64,000 nucleotides of DNA from Agathobaculum hominis. Its GTDB lineage: Bacteria > Bacillota > Clostridia > Oscillospirales > Butyricicoccaceae. The stretch covers positions 62,001 through 126,000 of the forward strand of contig NZ_JACOPK010000005.1 in NCBI RefSeq assembly GCF_014288055.1. Direction: 5' to 3'. Below the pieces are notes generated by a model. The model was given only the letters and a program-made list of their open reading frames with translations. It was not told where the DNA came from and searched no databases. This document shows, in pieces, positions 24,508-32,104 of the stretch (positions are counted from its first letter, which is position 1; each line of letters opens with the position of its first letter). A program made the position numbers and the translations under genes.

Positions 24508-25710
24508 ATGAAAATTACTGTCATGGGTCTTGGCTATATCGGCCTGCCGACCGCGATCACCCTCGCTGAAGCCGGTTTTGAGGTCTGCGGCTTCGACGTC
24601 AACAAGAAAACCATCGAAACCCTTCAGGGCGGCCACATCCACATTGTCGAGCCGGGCCTGCAGGAGGCGTTTGAAAAGGCAGTCGCTCACGGCCATCTGC
24701 ACTTCTCCGACACGCTCGGAAAGTCGGATGTGTTCTATATTTCCGTTCCGACCCCGTTCTACAAGGACGAGACCGGCAGCCACAGGGCGGATCTGAAGTT
24801 CGTCGAGTCCGCCGGCCGCATGGCAGGCAAGGTGCTCGAGGCGCCGAACCTCGTCATCCTCGAGTCCACCGTTCCGCCGCACACCTCTGAAATGCTCGCG
24901 CGCGTGCTGAGCGAGGAGTCCGGCATCCCGATGGAGAAGATCCATGTTGCGCACTGCCCCGAGCGCGTCATCCCGGGCAATATGATGTACGAGCTGAAGA
25001 ACAACGACCGCATCGTCGGCGCGCGCACGCCCGAGGCGGCTGAGATGGCGGCTTCCATCTACGAAAAGGTCCTCGACAAGGGCGTCGTACACAAGACCGA
25101 CGACCTGACCGCCGAGATGTGCAAGCTGACCGAGAATACCTTCCGCGACGTCAACATCGCTTACGCGAACGAGCTGTCCGTCATCTGCGACAAGATGGGC
25201 ATCGACGTATTCGAGCTCATCAAGCTCGCCAACTGCCATCCGCGCGTCAATATCCTGACCCCGGGCGTCGGCGTCGGCGGACACTGCATCGCGGTCGACC
25301 CGTGGTTCATCTACGAGCAGTTCCCGGCGGAGGCCAAGGTCATCCTCGCTGCCCGCGAGCGCAACGAGAACAAGCCGGTCTTTGTTGCCGGCAAGGTCGT
25401 TTCCGAGATGAAGAAGGTCACGGATACGGTCGGCGTGCTCGGCCTGTCCTACAAGCCGGACGTTGACGATCTGCGCGAGTCCCCGTCCATCGAGCTCTGC
25501 CACGTTCTTCAGGAGAAGGGTGTCAACGTTATCGCTTGCGAGCCGTTCGCCAAGGACGCTGAGGTACAGGGTATCCCGAACGTTTCCTTCGAGGAGATCC
25601 TCAAGAAGGCGGACTACCTTGTGATTACTCTGGGTCATACTCTGTTCAAAGATAACAAGAAGTTGATCGCTGAAAAGCCGTACTACGACTGCGTCGGCCT
25701 GATGGAGTAA
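24508..25710 (+). CDS. wecC: UDP-N-acetyl-D-mannosamine/GlcNAc dehydrogenase (WecC family)
   Basis: 400 residues. An NAD-dependent four-electron oxidation makes a UDP-HexNAc uronate for surface polysaccharide. GLGYIGLP (7-14) binds NAD; Cys260 in GVGVGGHCIAVDPWF is the catalytic thiol; Lys206 in AEMCKLTENTFRD and the C-terminal YKPDVDDLRESPS complete the family pattern. ESTVPP and CPERVIPG match the WecC/UDP-ManNAc branch rather than UDP-glucose dehydrogenase. The product might feed a teichuronic-type or S-layer-anchoring polymer (inference). No other polysaccharide genes are adjacent. Confidence 0.88.
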   Translation: MKITVMGLGYIGLPTAITLAEAGFEVCGFDVNKKTIETLQGGHIHIVEPGLQEAFEKAVAHGHLHFSDTLGKSDVFYISVPTPFYKDETGSHRADLKFVESAGRMAGKVLEAPNLVILESTVPPHTSEMLARVLSEESGIPMEKIHVAHCPERVIPGNMMYELKNNDRIVGARTPEAAEMAASIYEKVLDKGVVHKTDDLTAEMCKLTENTFRDVNIAYANELSVICDKMGIDVFELIKLANCHPRVNILTPGVGVGGHCIAVDPWFIYEQFPAEAKVILAARERNENKPVFVAGKVVSEMKKVTDTVGVLGLSYKPDVDDLRESPSIELCHVLQEKGVNVIACEPFAKDAEVQGIPNVSFEEILKKADYLVITLGHTLFKDNKKLIAEKPYYDCVGLME

Positions 25711-25725
25711 GAACGCAAAAAAAAG

Positions 25726-25770
25726 ACTCCCCTGTTTGCATGTTGTCATCGCAGACAGGGGATTTCTGCG
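25726..25770 (+). terminator. Terminator of the UDP-sugar dehydrogenase gene
   Basis: CCCCTGTTTGC (25729-25739) pairs with GCAGACAGGGG (25751-25761), followed by ATTTCTG. Confidence 0.75.
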
Positions 25771-25791
25771 TTTATGCCGCGTCCGTCCCTC

Positions 25792-25874
25792 TGGACTTCT
25801 CTACACAAATATGGTAAGATATGCAGCAATCGAGCAAAGGTGCTTTACAGGGGTGCCTTTGCTCTTTTGTTTTA
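25792..25874 (+). ncRNA. Promoter followed at once by an intrinsic terminator: tiny RNA or attenuator
   Basis: TGGACT (25792-25797), 17 bases, TAAGAT (25815-25820), then GAGCAAAGG (25832-25840) pairing with CCTTTGCTC (25856-25864), and TTTTGTTTT. A transcript would be only ~45 bases unless the hairpin is bypassed. A ribosome-site-like GGGGGAGGG follows at 25878-25886. Confidence 0.4.
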
Positions 25875-25892
25875 TCAGGGGGAGGGAATGAT

Positions 25893-26063
25893 ATGCGCAG
25901 ACCGGTCTGTGCAGGGCGTGTGCGTCCGTGCGCTGGCTATGAGCGGAGACACACTGTTCCGTTTCTTCGAGCAGTTCGAAAAGCTGCTGTGAGCGTGCGG
26001 AGACGGGGGGCAATGGTCAGGCTCATGCCTGCCGCTGCCCGGTCTGATAATATTCCTTCATGA
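25893..26063 (+). CDS. Possible small basic protein, unrecognised
   Basis: 56 codons from the ATG at 25893, which is six bases after GGAGGG. The product is rich in Arg and Ala (MRRPVCAGRVRPCAGYERR) and matches no family I know. Its 3' end runs 41 bases into the antisense of the LysR gene. A second frame starting at 25888 (34 codons, ending LFRFFEQFEKLL) is about as good. Either could be leftover noise behind the hairpin at 25832-25874. Confidence 0.2.
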   Translation: MRRPVCAGRVRPCAGYERRHTVPFLRAVRKAAVSVRRRGAMVRLMPAAARSDNIPS

Positions 26064-26931
26064 AATCCAGAAAACGTCTCGTCTGCTCCGACATGCGGCG
26101 CGCGGACGGATACACGATGTAAAGTCTGCGCAGAAAGGCCGACTGCCCCAGCGGGAACAGCAGCAGTCTGCCCGACTGCGCATCGTTCTGCACGGTCGCG
26201 CGCGACAGGATGGAAACGCCCATGCCGAGCGTGATGCAGCGGATGAGCGAGGCCGCGTCATCCATGACGGCGATGACGTTCAGTTCGTCGAGCGACAACC
26301 CCATGTTCCGCAGAAAGTACAGCGTTTCCTGCTTGGTGCCCGAGTTGTCCTCGCGCAGCAGAAACGGCTCGCGCAGCAGCGCCCGCAGCGGCTCCTTCTG
26401 CTGCTGATATTCCCGGAAATGCGGCGTATTCGGTGCCGCGAGGACCAGCTCGTCCGATGTCACCGGCAGAAATCCGCAGCCGGGCGCGGCGGTTTTCGTG
26501 TCGGCAAGACCGATGTCGCAGCCGCCCTCGGAGACCCTGCGTATCACGTCCAGACTGTCCGAGCAGCTCGTGCGGAAGCGCACCTCGGGCGCCTGCGCAT
26601 GATACGCCGCGAGCAGCTCGGGCAGAAGATGCAGCGACGGCACCGAGGACACGCCGATGTGCAGCGTAGCCTCCTGCTGACTGGTCAGCTCCAGAATCGC
26701 CTTGTGCCGCAGGTCGAGGATTTCCGCCGCGTAGCTGTACAGTCTGCGCCCGGCCGGCGTCATGGACAGCGCCTTGGTCGTCCGCTGTAAGAGCTGCGTG
26801 TGCAGCTCCTTTTCCAGATTGCAGATGTGCGAGCTGACCGTAGGCTGGGAAAGATACAGCTTTTGCGCCGCGAGCGAAAAGCTCTGATATTTTGCCGTGT
26901 ATACAAAGGCCTCCAGCTGCCGAATATCCAT
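26023..26931 (-). CDS. LysR-family transcriptional regulator
   Basis: 302 residues. The N-terminal winged helix (IRQLEAFVYTAKYQSFSLAAQKLYLSQPTVSSHICNLEKEL begins it) is followed by a periplasmic-binding-like effector domain. The sequence resembles the CysL/CysB-type branch. It is divergent from the YedE/TusA/DUF3343 operon, so it most likely controls that operon in response to a sulfur or selenium compound. The 158-base intergenic space is AT-rich and contains the operon promoter. Confidence 0.88.
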   Translation of the reverse strand: MDIRQLEAFVYTAKYQSFSLAAQKLYLSQPTVSSHICNLEKELHTQLLQRTTKALSMTPAGRRLYSYAAEILDLRHKAILELTSQQEATLHIGVSSVPSLHLLPELLAAYHAQAPEVRFRTSCSDSLDVIRRVSEGGCDIGLADTKTAAPGCGFLPVTSDELVLAAPNTPHFREYQQQKEPLRALLREPFLLREDNSGTKQETLYFLRNMGLSLDELNVIAVMDDAASLIRCITLGMGVSILSRATVQNDAQSGRLLLFPLGQSAFLRRLYIVYPSARRMSEQTRRFLDFMKEYYQTGQRQA

Positions 26932-27023
26932 TTGCCGCGCGTCCCTTCCGTTTCGTTTTCTCTATTATAGGCTGATTTATAGATTTTTTCAATAAGATAC
27001 AATAAAATATCAATAGAATGAAT

Positions 27024-27052
27024 TTCACATCAAAATCCAGCTGTGTTATACT
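27024..27052 (+). promoter_or_regulatory. Promoter of the YedE operon
   Basis: TTCACA (27024-27029), 17 bases, TATACT (27047-27052). It lies in an AT-rich divergent region with the LysR gene. Confidence 0.65.
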
Positions 27053-27089
27053 TTTATCAGATATAAAAGCACAGTAAAGGGAGAAAAAC

Positions 27090-28190
27090 ATGAAATTTCT
27101 TGACAAGACATGGAAGCTCGCACTGTCCGGCGCGGTGGCCGGTCTGCTGGTCGCGCTGCTGGCGATCTACGGCAACCCGGCGAACATGGCCATCTGCGTG
27201 GCCTGCTTCATCCGCGACAGCGCCGGCGCGCTCAAGCTGCACACGGCCGCGCCCGTACAGTATTTCCGGCCGGAGATCGTCGGCTTTGTCTGCGGCTCGT
27301 TCCTGCTCGCCCTGCTGACGAAGGAATACAAGTCCACCGCCGGTTCTTCGCCGATGGTGCGCTTTATCCTCGGCGCCGCGATGATGATCGGCGCGCTCGT
27401 ATTCCTCGGCTGTCCGCTCCGCATGGTGCTGCGCATGTCCGCGGGCGATCTGAACGCATGGGTCGCGCTCATCGGCTTTGCGGGCGGCGTTGCGACCGGC
27501 TCGTTCTTCCTCAAGAAGGGCTTCTCTCTCGGCCGCGCCTATGAGGCGAAGCCGCTGAGCGGCGCAGCCCTGCCTGTCCTGCTCGCCGCTCTGCTCGTCA
27601 TCGGCACGGCGACCGGCGTTTACGCCATGAGCACCGAGGGCCCCGGCAGCAAGCACGCGCCCGTTATCCTTTCGCTGATCGCGGCGCTCATCATCGGCGC
27701 GCTCGCGCAGAAGAGCCGCATGTGCTTCGCAGGAAGCATCCGCGACGTCATCCTCATGAAAAACTTTGACCTGCTTAGCATCATTGCGGCGCTGTTTGCG
27801 GTCATGGCGGTCTACAATCTCGCCGCCGGTAATTTTCACCTCGGCTTCTCCGTTCAGCCGATCGCGCATTCTCAGCACCTCTGGAATATTCTCGGCATGT
27901 ACGTTGTCGGCTTTGCGGCTGTTCTGGCTGGCGGCTGTCCGCTGCGCCAGCTTATTCTGGCCGGTCAGGGCTCGTCCGACAGCGCCGTGACCTTCCTCGG
28001 CATGCTGCTCGGCGCGGCGGCTGCGCATAACTTCGGTCTGGCCGGCGCGGCGGCAAAGGCTGCGACCGAAACCGAGGCGGCGGTTCCCGGCGGCCCGTCG
28101 GCGGCAGGCAAGATCGCCGTCATCGTCTGCATCGTCGTACTGTTCGTCATCGCAGGAACCAATCTGCGCCGAAAAAAAGCGGCTCGATAA
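27090..28190 (+). CDS. yedE: YedE-family selenium/sulfur-compound membrane transporter
   Basis: 366 residues with ten or so hydrophobic segments in two homologous halves (sulf_transp, PF04143). Conserved Cys sites repeat in each half: CVACFIRD and FLGCPLRM in the first, SRMCFAGSIRD and AGGCPLRQL in the second. In TsuA the equivalent Cys residues pass thiosulfate through the membrane. YedE paired with a TusA-like protein is part of the proposed selenium trait. It is followed by TusA-like and DUF3343 genes. Cargo could be selenium, thiosulfate or another sulfane sulfur. A GGGAG site precedes the ATG. Confidence 0.85.
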   Translation: MKFLDKTWKLALSGAVAGLLVALLAIYGNPANMAICVACFIRDSAGALKLHTAAPVQYFRPEIVGFVCGSFLLALLTKEYKSTAGSSPMVRFILGAAMMIGALVFLGCPLRMVLRMSAGDLNAWVALIGFAGGVATGSFFLKKGFSLGRAYEAKPLSGAALPVLLAALLVIGTATGVYAMSTEGPGSKHAPVILSLIAALIIGALAQKSRMCFAGSIRDVILMKNFDLLSIIAALFAVMAVYNLAAGNFHLGFSVQPIAHSQHLWNILGMYVVGFAAVLAGGCPLRQLILAGQGSSDSAVTFLGMLLGAAAAHNFGLAGAAAKAATETEAAVPGGPSAAGKIAVIVCIVVLFVIAGTNLRRKKAAR

Positions 28191-28211
28191 GCCGAAAAAG
28201 GAGAAAATGCA

Positions 28212-28433
28212 ATGGAAAACTTTGTTGAAGTAGATGTGCGCGGCCTTTCCTGTCCGGAGCCGGTGCTGCTGACGATGGATGCCATGCAGGACAATCCCGG
28301 CAGGGCTGTCCGCGTTCTCGGCGACGAGGCGCACACGCGTAGGAACATCGAAAAGATGCTCGACTACGAAAAAAAGAGCTTTGCAACGACCGTTCGCCCG
28401 GACGGCTGCTTCGAGATCACGTTTCAGGCGTGA
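28212..28433 (+). CDS. TusA/YedF-like sulfur carrier protein
   Basis: 73 residues of the SirA/TusA fold. VDVRGLSCPEPVL holds the active Cys of the CPxP motif, which carries a persulfide or selenide. The C-terminal half fits the fold (TRRNIEKMLDYEKKSF). It probably takes the sulfur or selenium atom from YedE. The stop overlaps the DUF3343 start (GTGA). Confidence 0.9.
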   Translation: MENFVEVDVRGLSCPEPVLLTMDAMQDNPGRAVRVLGDEAHTRRNIEKMLDYEKKSFATTVRPDGCFEITFQA

Positions 28434-28669
28434 AGCGGACGAGAAAAGCGTACCGGGTGCTCACGTTCCATACCACGGATGCGGCGATGGAGATGGAGGC
28501 GTTCTGCCGGGACAGCGGCATCCCCGGCAGGCTGACTCCTGTGCCGCGGCAGCTGTCGGCAGGCTGCGGCATCGCGTGGCGCATGGAGGCGGCGGTATTC
28601 GCGCAGTATCGCGCAGATATTGAGCGCAGCAAAATCGAGATCGAGCAGAGCGTCGAGCTTGCTCTCTGA
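28430..28669 (+). CDS. DUF3343 putative Se/S carrier-like protein
   Basis: 79 residues from a GTG that overlaps the TusA-like stop. YRVLTFHTTDAAMEMEAFC and PVPRQLSAGCGIAWR match the DUF3343 pattern, in which the Cys after the SxxCG-like stretch is conserved. The family co-occurs with YedE/YedF in selenium-using or sulfur-reducing anaerobes; the biochemical role is unknown. Confidence 0.82.
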   Translation: MKRTRKAYRVLTFHTTDAAMEMEAFCRDSGIPGRLTPVPRQLSAGCGIAWRMEAAVFAQYRADIERSKIEIEQSVELAL

Positions 28670-28694
28670 GATATTCCAAAATGATAATAAAATA

Positions 28695-28728
28695 AAAGGA
28701 GGCTTCCCCAAGCGGGGAAGCCTCTCAG
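28695..28728 (-). terminator. Left hairpin flanking dispersed element 4; terminator for leftward transcripts
   Basis: Minus strand: GAGGCTTCCCC-GCTT-GGGGAAGCCTC followed by CTTTTATTTTATT. On the plus strand no T-tract follows this copy. Confidence 0.8.
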
Positions 28729-28729
28729 T

Positions 28730-28982
28730 CTGTCTATAAAGTCCGTTTTCACACAGGAAACACAAGCCGCGCGGTAGCGCGCATGAAAAAGCGTTTGCGT
28801 AGCAAACGCACGAGCCCGTAGGCCTCTATCCTCAAAAATATTTAATGAGAGCAACCGGGGGCGTGTACCTCGGTTTTCGTACTCTAAGAGGGAGAAAGTT
28901 TCCGCATGGGAACTTTCGGACGTCCGTGTTTTGCGAAGTCAAAACACAGATTGTCGGAAAAACGAAGTTTTTCGACAGTCTA
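28730..28982 (+). repeat. Dispersed hairpin element, copy 4 (most complete), flanked by two terminator hairpins
   Basis: Order: CTGTCTATAAAGTC, GCCGCGCGGTAGCGCGCAT, AAGCGTTTGCGTAGCAAACGC, GCCCGTAGGCCTCTA, ATGAGAGCAACC, GGGGGCGTGTACCTCGG, GGGAGAAAGTTTCCGCATGG, GTTTTGCGAAGTCAAAAC, and TTGTCGGAAAAACGAAG ending in TTTTTCGACAGTC. At least six hairpins can form in ~250 bases. An ATG frame of 61 codons runs through it but is broken in copy 2, so it is treated as noncoding. Confidence 0.8.
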
Positions 28983-29020
28983 AGGATTCCCGAAACGGGG
29001 AGCCTCTTTTGTGTTTTCTC
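28983..29020 (+). terminator. Right hairpin flanking dispersed element 4; terminator of the YedE operon
   Basis: GGATTCCCG-AAA-CGGGGAGCC followed by TCTTTTGTGTTTT. It is a diverged copy of the hairpin at 28699-28727. Confidence 0.7.
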
Positions 29021-29055
29021 AGAAAAATGAGTGTATCATGAGAGCTGCCGGAAAA

Positions 29056-30807
29056 TCAGCCGGACAATTCCCGTATCTCCTCCTGAATGAGCTTTCCGGC
29101 GGCAGCGGCAAGCTGATCCATCCGCTGAATGCGGACGAGATCGTGCCCGTAGATCGTTCGTGCATCGGGGACGCTGACGTTCTCGCCCATAAAGACAGCG
29201 GCGACCCGTATGCCGCGCTGCCGCAGCGCCCGCACCTCCTCCGCCGTGTCCGCAACGCCTGCCGCGCCGTCATAGCTGCGGCTGAGGGGGCTTTGACCGG
29301 TGGGGAGGATGCGGCGGCTGTCGTCCGGACTGGCATCGGTCAGCAGGATGAGCAGATGCCGATCTGCCGGGGCGGTATCCATCAGCTTTCCCGCCATGCG
29401 CAGCGCCAGTCCGTCCCGGTTCCAGCCGGCGGCAAAGTAATTGAAAATTTTTCTTTCTGCGTTTTTTTCGCTGAAATCCTTGAGGATTCGCGCGACCGTA
29501 AAGCCGCGCAGACTGCAAAAGCTGCTGACGCGGACGGGAATGCCGCAGGCGGCCAGGCTTCTGGCCAGAATATAGCCTTGTGCAGCGATGGTCTCCTGAC
29601 AGTGCAGGCGCGAGGCCGAGCCGTCGAGCAGCAGATCGACGGTAAAACCGGGATTGCTCTCCTCCTCGCTGCGGAGGAATACCCTTCCGTCGTTCAGCAC
29701 CGGCAGCCGCCAGATGCGGCGGACGTCCGCGTGACCCTGCCGGGCGGATACGGCGTCCGGCTGCTGCTGCACCTGCATGCAGTTGCGGATATGCCCGGTC
29801 AGATGCAGGATGGCGCTTTGATACAGGTCATTGTTTTTGAGGAAATCCGCGCGGTTCCGCTCGGCCTGCTCTGCCGTTTGATCGAAAAGGTGCTGCACAT
29901 CGGCACGCATGGTTTTGCCGGGCGCCGGCTCGCCCCGGGTAAACCAGAGATGGCAGCCGAGATGGTTGCCGGTGCAGGTCTGCTGCTCGATGAGCGCGAG
30001 CTCTTTTGGGGGATACAGACTGCGGCCGAAGCAGCCTTCCACATAATCCCGGTCTTCGTCCTCCTGCTCATTGGAGCGCAGCTGTGCGCGCAGGGCGTTG
30101 GACGCGCGAACCATGCCGTTTCCGCCTGCCGCCGCCGAGCGGTCAATGGCCAGATCGTCGGTGCGGACCATCTCGGTCGTGAACAGACGGGTCAGCAGCG
30201 GAACCCACCGTTCCCCGAAATGCAGAGAGAACGGCTTTTTTGCATGGGCATCGCCGTCAAAGTGCAGGTATTTCCGAAAGGCCTCGCGGATCGCGTCCGC
30301 AAGTTCCTCGCCGCTCAGCGTGCCGGGGCAGGCAAGCGCCGCCGACAGGCCTTTTTCCCACGGGGTCAGCACGGGCGGCTTCTGGCCCAGAACGGATTTC
30401 CACCGCGCGGACTGGACGGCGTACACAAGCTGGTTTTTCGCCATCCATTCCTGCCGGGAAAGCCGGTATTCCGAGGCGAAAAAAGCAGAGGCATGCGCGC
30501 GCCGCAGCCCATCCAGTGCGGGACGCCCGGGCAGCTCTTTTTCGTATACAGCGTTTTCGAGCGCGAGCCACGCCAGATCGTCGTACATGGTCTGACGGGC
30601 GTCGCCGGCCCACGAGGCGAACAGCTTTTTCGGCATATCGTCCCCGAACCACTTGTGCACGAGGCCGATGATGCAGTTCATGTAGAGATCAGGCTGGCCG
30701 TCCGAACGCATCGCCAGAAACTGTGGTTCGAATCTGTAGTCGCCGCAGACGGTCCAGACCTGATTGATGGCGCGCCTCTGGCAGGCGCTGTAAGCAGAAA
30801 TTTTCAT
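29056..30807 (-). CDS. VWA-domain protein, NorD/CoxE-like partner of the MoxR ATPase
   Basis: 583 residues, cytoplasmic. The last ~200 form a von Willebrand A domain: MIDAS residues lie in DLLLDGSASR and the later acidic LLTDASPDD. The N-terminal ~380 residues are mostly helical and not recognised. NorD-type proteins work with a NorQ/CbbQ AAA+ ATPase as a chaperone that remodels or activates a metalloenzyme. Only one base separates it from the ATPase gene at 30809, so they form an operon. No client enzyme (for example Nor, Cbb or Cox) lies nearby. Confidence 0.8.
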   Translation of the reverse strand: MKISAYSACQRRAINQVWTVCGDYRFEPQFLAMRSDGQPDLYMNCIIGLVHKWFGDDMPKKLFASWAGDARQTMYDDLAWLALENAVYEKELPGRPALDGLRRAHASAFFASEYRLSRQEWMAKNQLVYAVQSARWKSVLGQKPPVLTPWEKGLSAALACPGTLSGEELADAIREAFRKYLHFDGDAHAKKPFSLHFGERWVPLLTRLFTTEMVRTDDLAIDRSAAAGGNGMVRASNALRAQLRSNEQEDEDRDYVEGCFGRSLYPPKELALIEQQTCTGNHLGCHLWFTRGEPAPGKTMRADVQHLFDQTAEQAERNRADFLKNNDLYQSAILHLTGHIRNCMQVQQQPDAVSARQGHADVRRIWRLPVLNDGRVFLRSEEESNPGFTVDLLLDGSASRLHCQETIAAQGYILARSLAACGIPVRVSSFCSLRGFTVARILKDFSEKNAERKIFNYFAAGWNRDGLALRMAGKLMDTAPADRHLLILLTDASPDDSRRILPTGQSPLSRSYDGAAGVADTAEEVRALRQRGIRVAAVFMGENVSVPDARTIYGHDLVRIQRMDQLAAAAGKLIQEEIRELSG

Positions 30808-30808
30808 A

Positions 30809-31723
30809 TCAGTCGGAAAACAGGCGGCCTCGGTCGAGCTTTTCCGGGATTCTGGCGGCGATGACGTCCCGGATGAGCCCCTGCTCGTAGCTGTCGAAGG
30901 CCTTGTTCGTAATGCCCATATCGAGTGCGGCTCCGGCGCGGAGACCCTTCCGGATGAGCCGCAGCGCGTCCAGCATGCCGCGGAGGTCGAGCGCCTTGGA
31001 GGAGATCTCGGCGTTCTCGCACTTTTTCTGAAGATCGAGGAACAGCTGCACGAACTGCTCGCGGTATTTCTTTTCCAGAGTGGGGAATTCCTCGGTCAGG
31101 AGCCGCTCCAGATTGCCGCCGTCGATGGCGGGCACCTGAATGACGGCGAAACGGCTGGTCAGCGCCTCGTTCAGCTCCCGGGTCCCGGCGTAGCCGTAGT
31201 TCATCGTGCCGATGAACCGTGCGGCCGGATGCACCTCCACCCGGTCATAGCCCGGCACATCGATCGACCGGCGGAAATCCAGCGCGGCGTGCAGAACCGC
31301 CAGCGCCTCGTTTTTCGCCATGTTGATCTCGTCCAGAACGCCGAAGCCGCCATAGCGCGCGCAGAGATAGATTGGGCCGGGATGGAAGGTCACCTGTCCG
31401 TTTTCAAAGGTATCCATGCCGATGAGACCTGCCGCGTCCATATTCACATGGAAGGACACATCCCAGCCGGGGCGCGCAAAGACCTGCGCCAGATTTTCCG
31501 CGAGCACATTTTTGCCCGTGGCCTTGCTGCCGGCGAGCAGCAGATTTTCTCCGCACAGAATGGCGGCGACAGCGGCCTCCCAGACCTCTTTTCCGTAATA
31601 GTGATACCGCGGTCTTGGCACGCGGTTCAGCAGCTCCGGCGGCGTGGGATAGGTTTTTCGATATTCTTCAATGCCGTCCCGAAGCTCTTTGCTGATCTGC
31701 TCCTGCTCTAAAAAATCCAACAA
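30809..31723 (-). CDS. MoxR/NorQ-type AAA+ ATPase
   Basis: 304 residues from a TTG at 31723. Walker A GSKATGKN, Walker B GFGVLDEINMAKNEA, sensor 1 IGTMNYGYAGT and an Arg finger in LNEALTSRFAV are clear. MoxR ATPases pair with VWA proteins to activate client complexes. The frame is open to a TTG at 31831 (340 residues), but a promoter (TTGATT-17-TATGAT) overlaps that extension and AAAGGAAG precedes 31723, so the shorter form is preferred. The downstream VWA gene starts one base after the stop. Confidence 0.85.
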   Translation of the reverse strand: MLDFLEQEQISKELRDGIEEYRKTYPTPPELLNRVPRPRYHYYGKEVWEAAVAAILCGENLLLAGSKATGKNVLAENLAQVFARPGWDVSFHVNMDAAGLIGMDTFENGQVTFHPGPIYLCARYGGFGVLDEINMAKNEALAVLHAALDFRRSIDVPGYDRVEVHPAARFIGTMNYGYAGTRELNEALTSRFAVIQVPAIDGGNLERLLTEEFPTLEKKYREQFVQLFLDLQKKCENAEISSKALDLRGMLDALRLIRKGLRAGAALDMGITNKAFDSYEQGLIRDVIAARIPEKLDRGRLFSD

Positions 31724-31781
31724 AATCGTGTGCTTCCTTTCTGCCGGGTGCGCAGCGAACACGCGCCTTTTTTCTGTCCTC

Positions 31782-31810
31782 ATCATAGCATGCTGCATCC
31801 CGGAAATCAA
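31782..31810 (-). promoter_or_regulatory. Promoter of the MoxR-VWA operon
   Basis: On the minus strand TTGATT, 17 bases, TATGAT (31787-31782). Confidence 0.6.
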
Positions 31811-31843
31811 CAGCGCAGAGGACGATTTCAACGGCCCTGTCCG

Positions 31844-31930
31844 GGCAGCCTGCTGCTCATCAACCTGCTGCCGGTTGCCGGTATGTTCATGGATGTCACT
31901 CCGCCCTTCGGGGCGGTTTCCCGCCTGTAA
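31844..31930 (+). pseudogene. Possible remnant of a TRAP transporter large permease (DctM)
   Basis: A short open stretch reads GSLLLINLLPVAGMFMDVTP, which resembles the conserved DctM segment ending in LLLxxGMFMDxTP. It then runs into a CCGCCCTTCGGGGCGG hairpin and stops at 31930. No other DctM sequence is present. The match is short, so chance is not excluded. Confidence 0.35.
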
Positions 31931-32104
31931 ATTTAAAATTCCGCCATAAAACTGTGGCTTTTATCATTTTTCACCAAAACGAACAAAAACACGGCATGAA
32001 TTTCATTATTTTCAACGCAATATTCCTTGTGGCGCGGCACGGGAAATATGGTATAATATACAATATAAATAATGAATTATTATGCACTTTCGGGAGGTGT
32101 AACT

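Noticed and set aside
23671..25749. 692-codon continuous frame through cysE and antisense to the UDP-sugar dehydrogenase
   Set aside because: Only the last 223 codons match CysE. The remainder is antisense to WecC, and a cysE promoter lies within it.
28845..29030. 61-codon ORF inside dispersed element copy 4
   Set aside because: The frame is shared with copies 1 and 3 for part of its length but shifts in copy 2 and hits a stop, and no ribosome site is conserved. Hairpin conservation explains the similarity.
29011..30864. 617-codon plus-strand frame opposite the VWA protein
   Set aside because: The minus-strand frame carries the MIDAS motif and is coupled to the MoxR gene. The plus frame has no motifs.
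31724..31831. N-terminal extension of the MoxR ATPase from a TTG at 31831
   Set aside because: A good promoter overlaps it and a better ribosome site precedes 31723.
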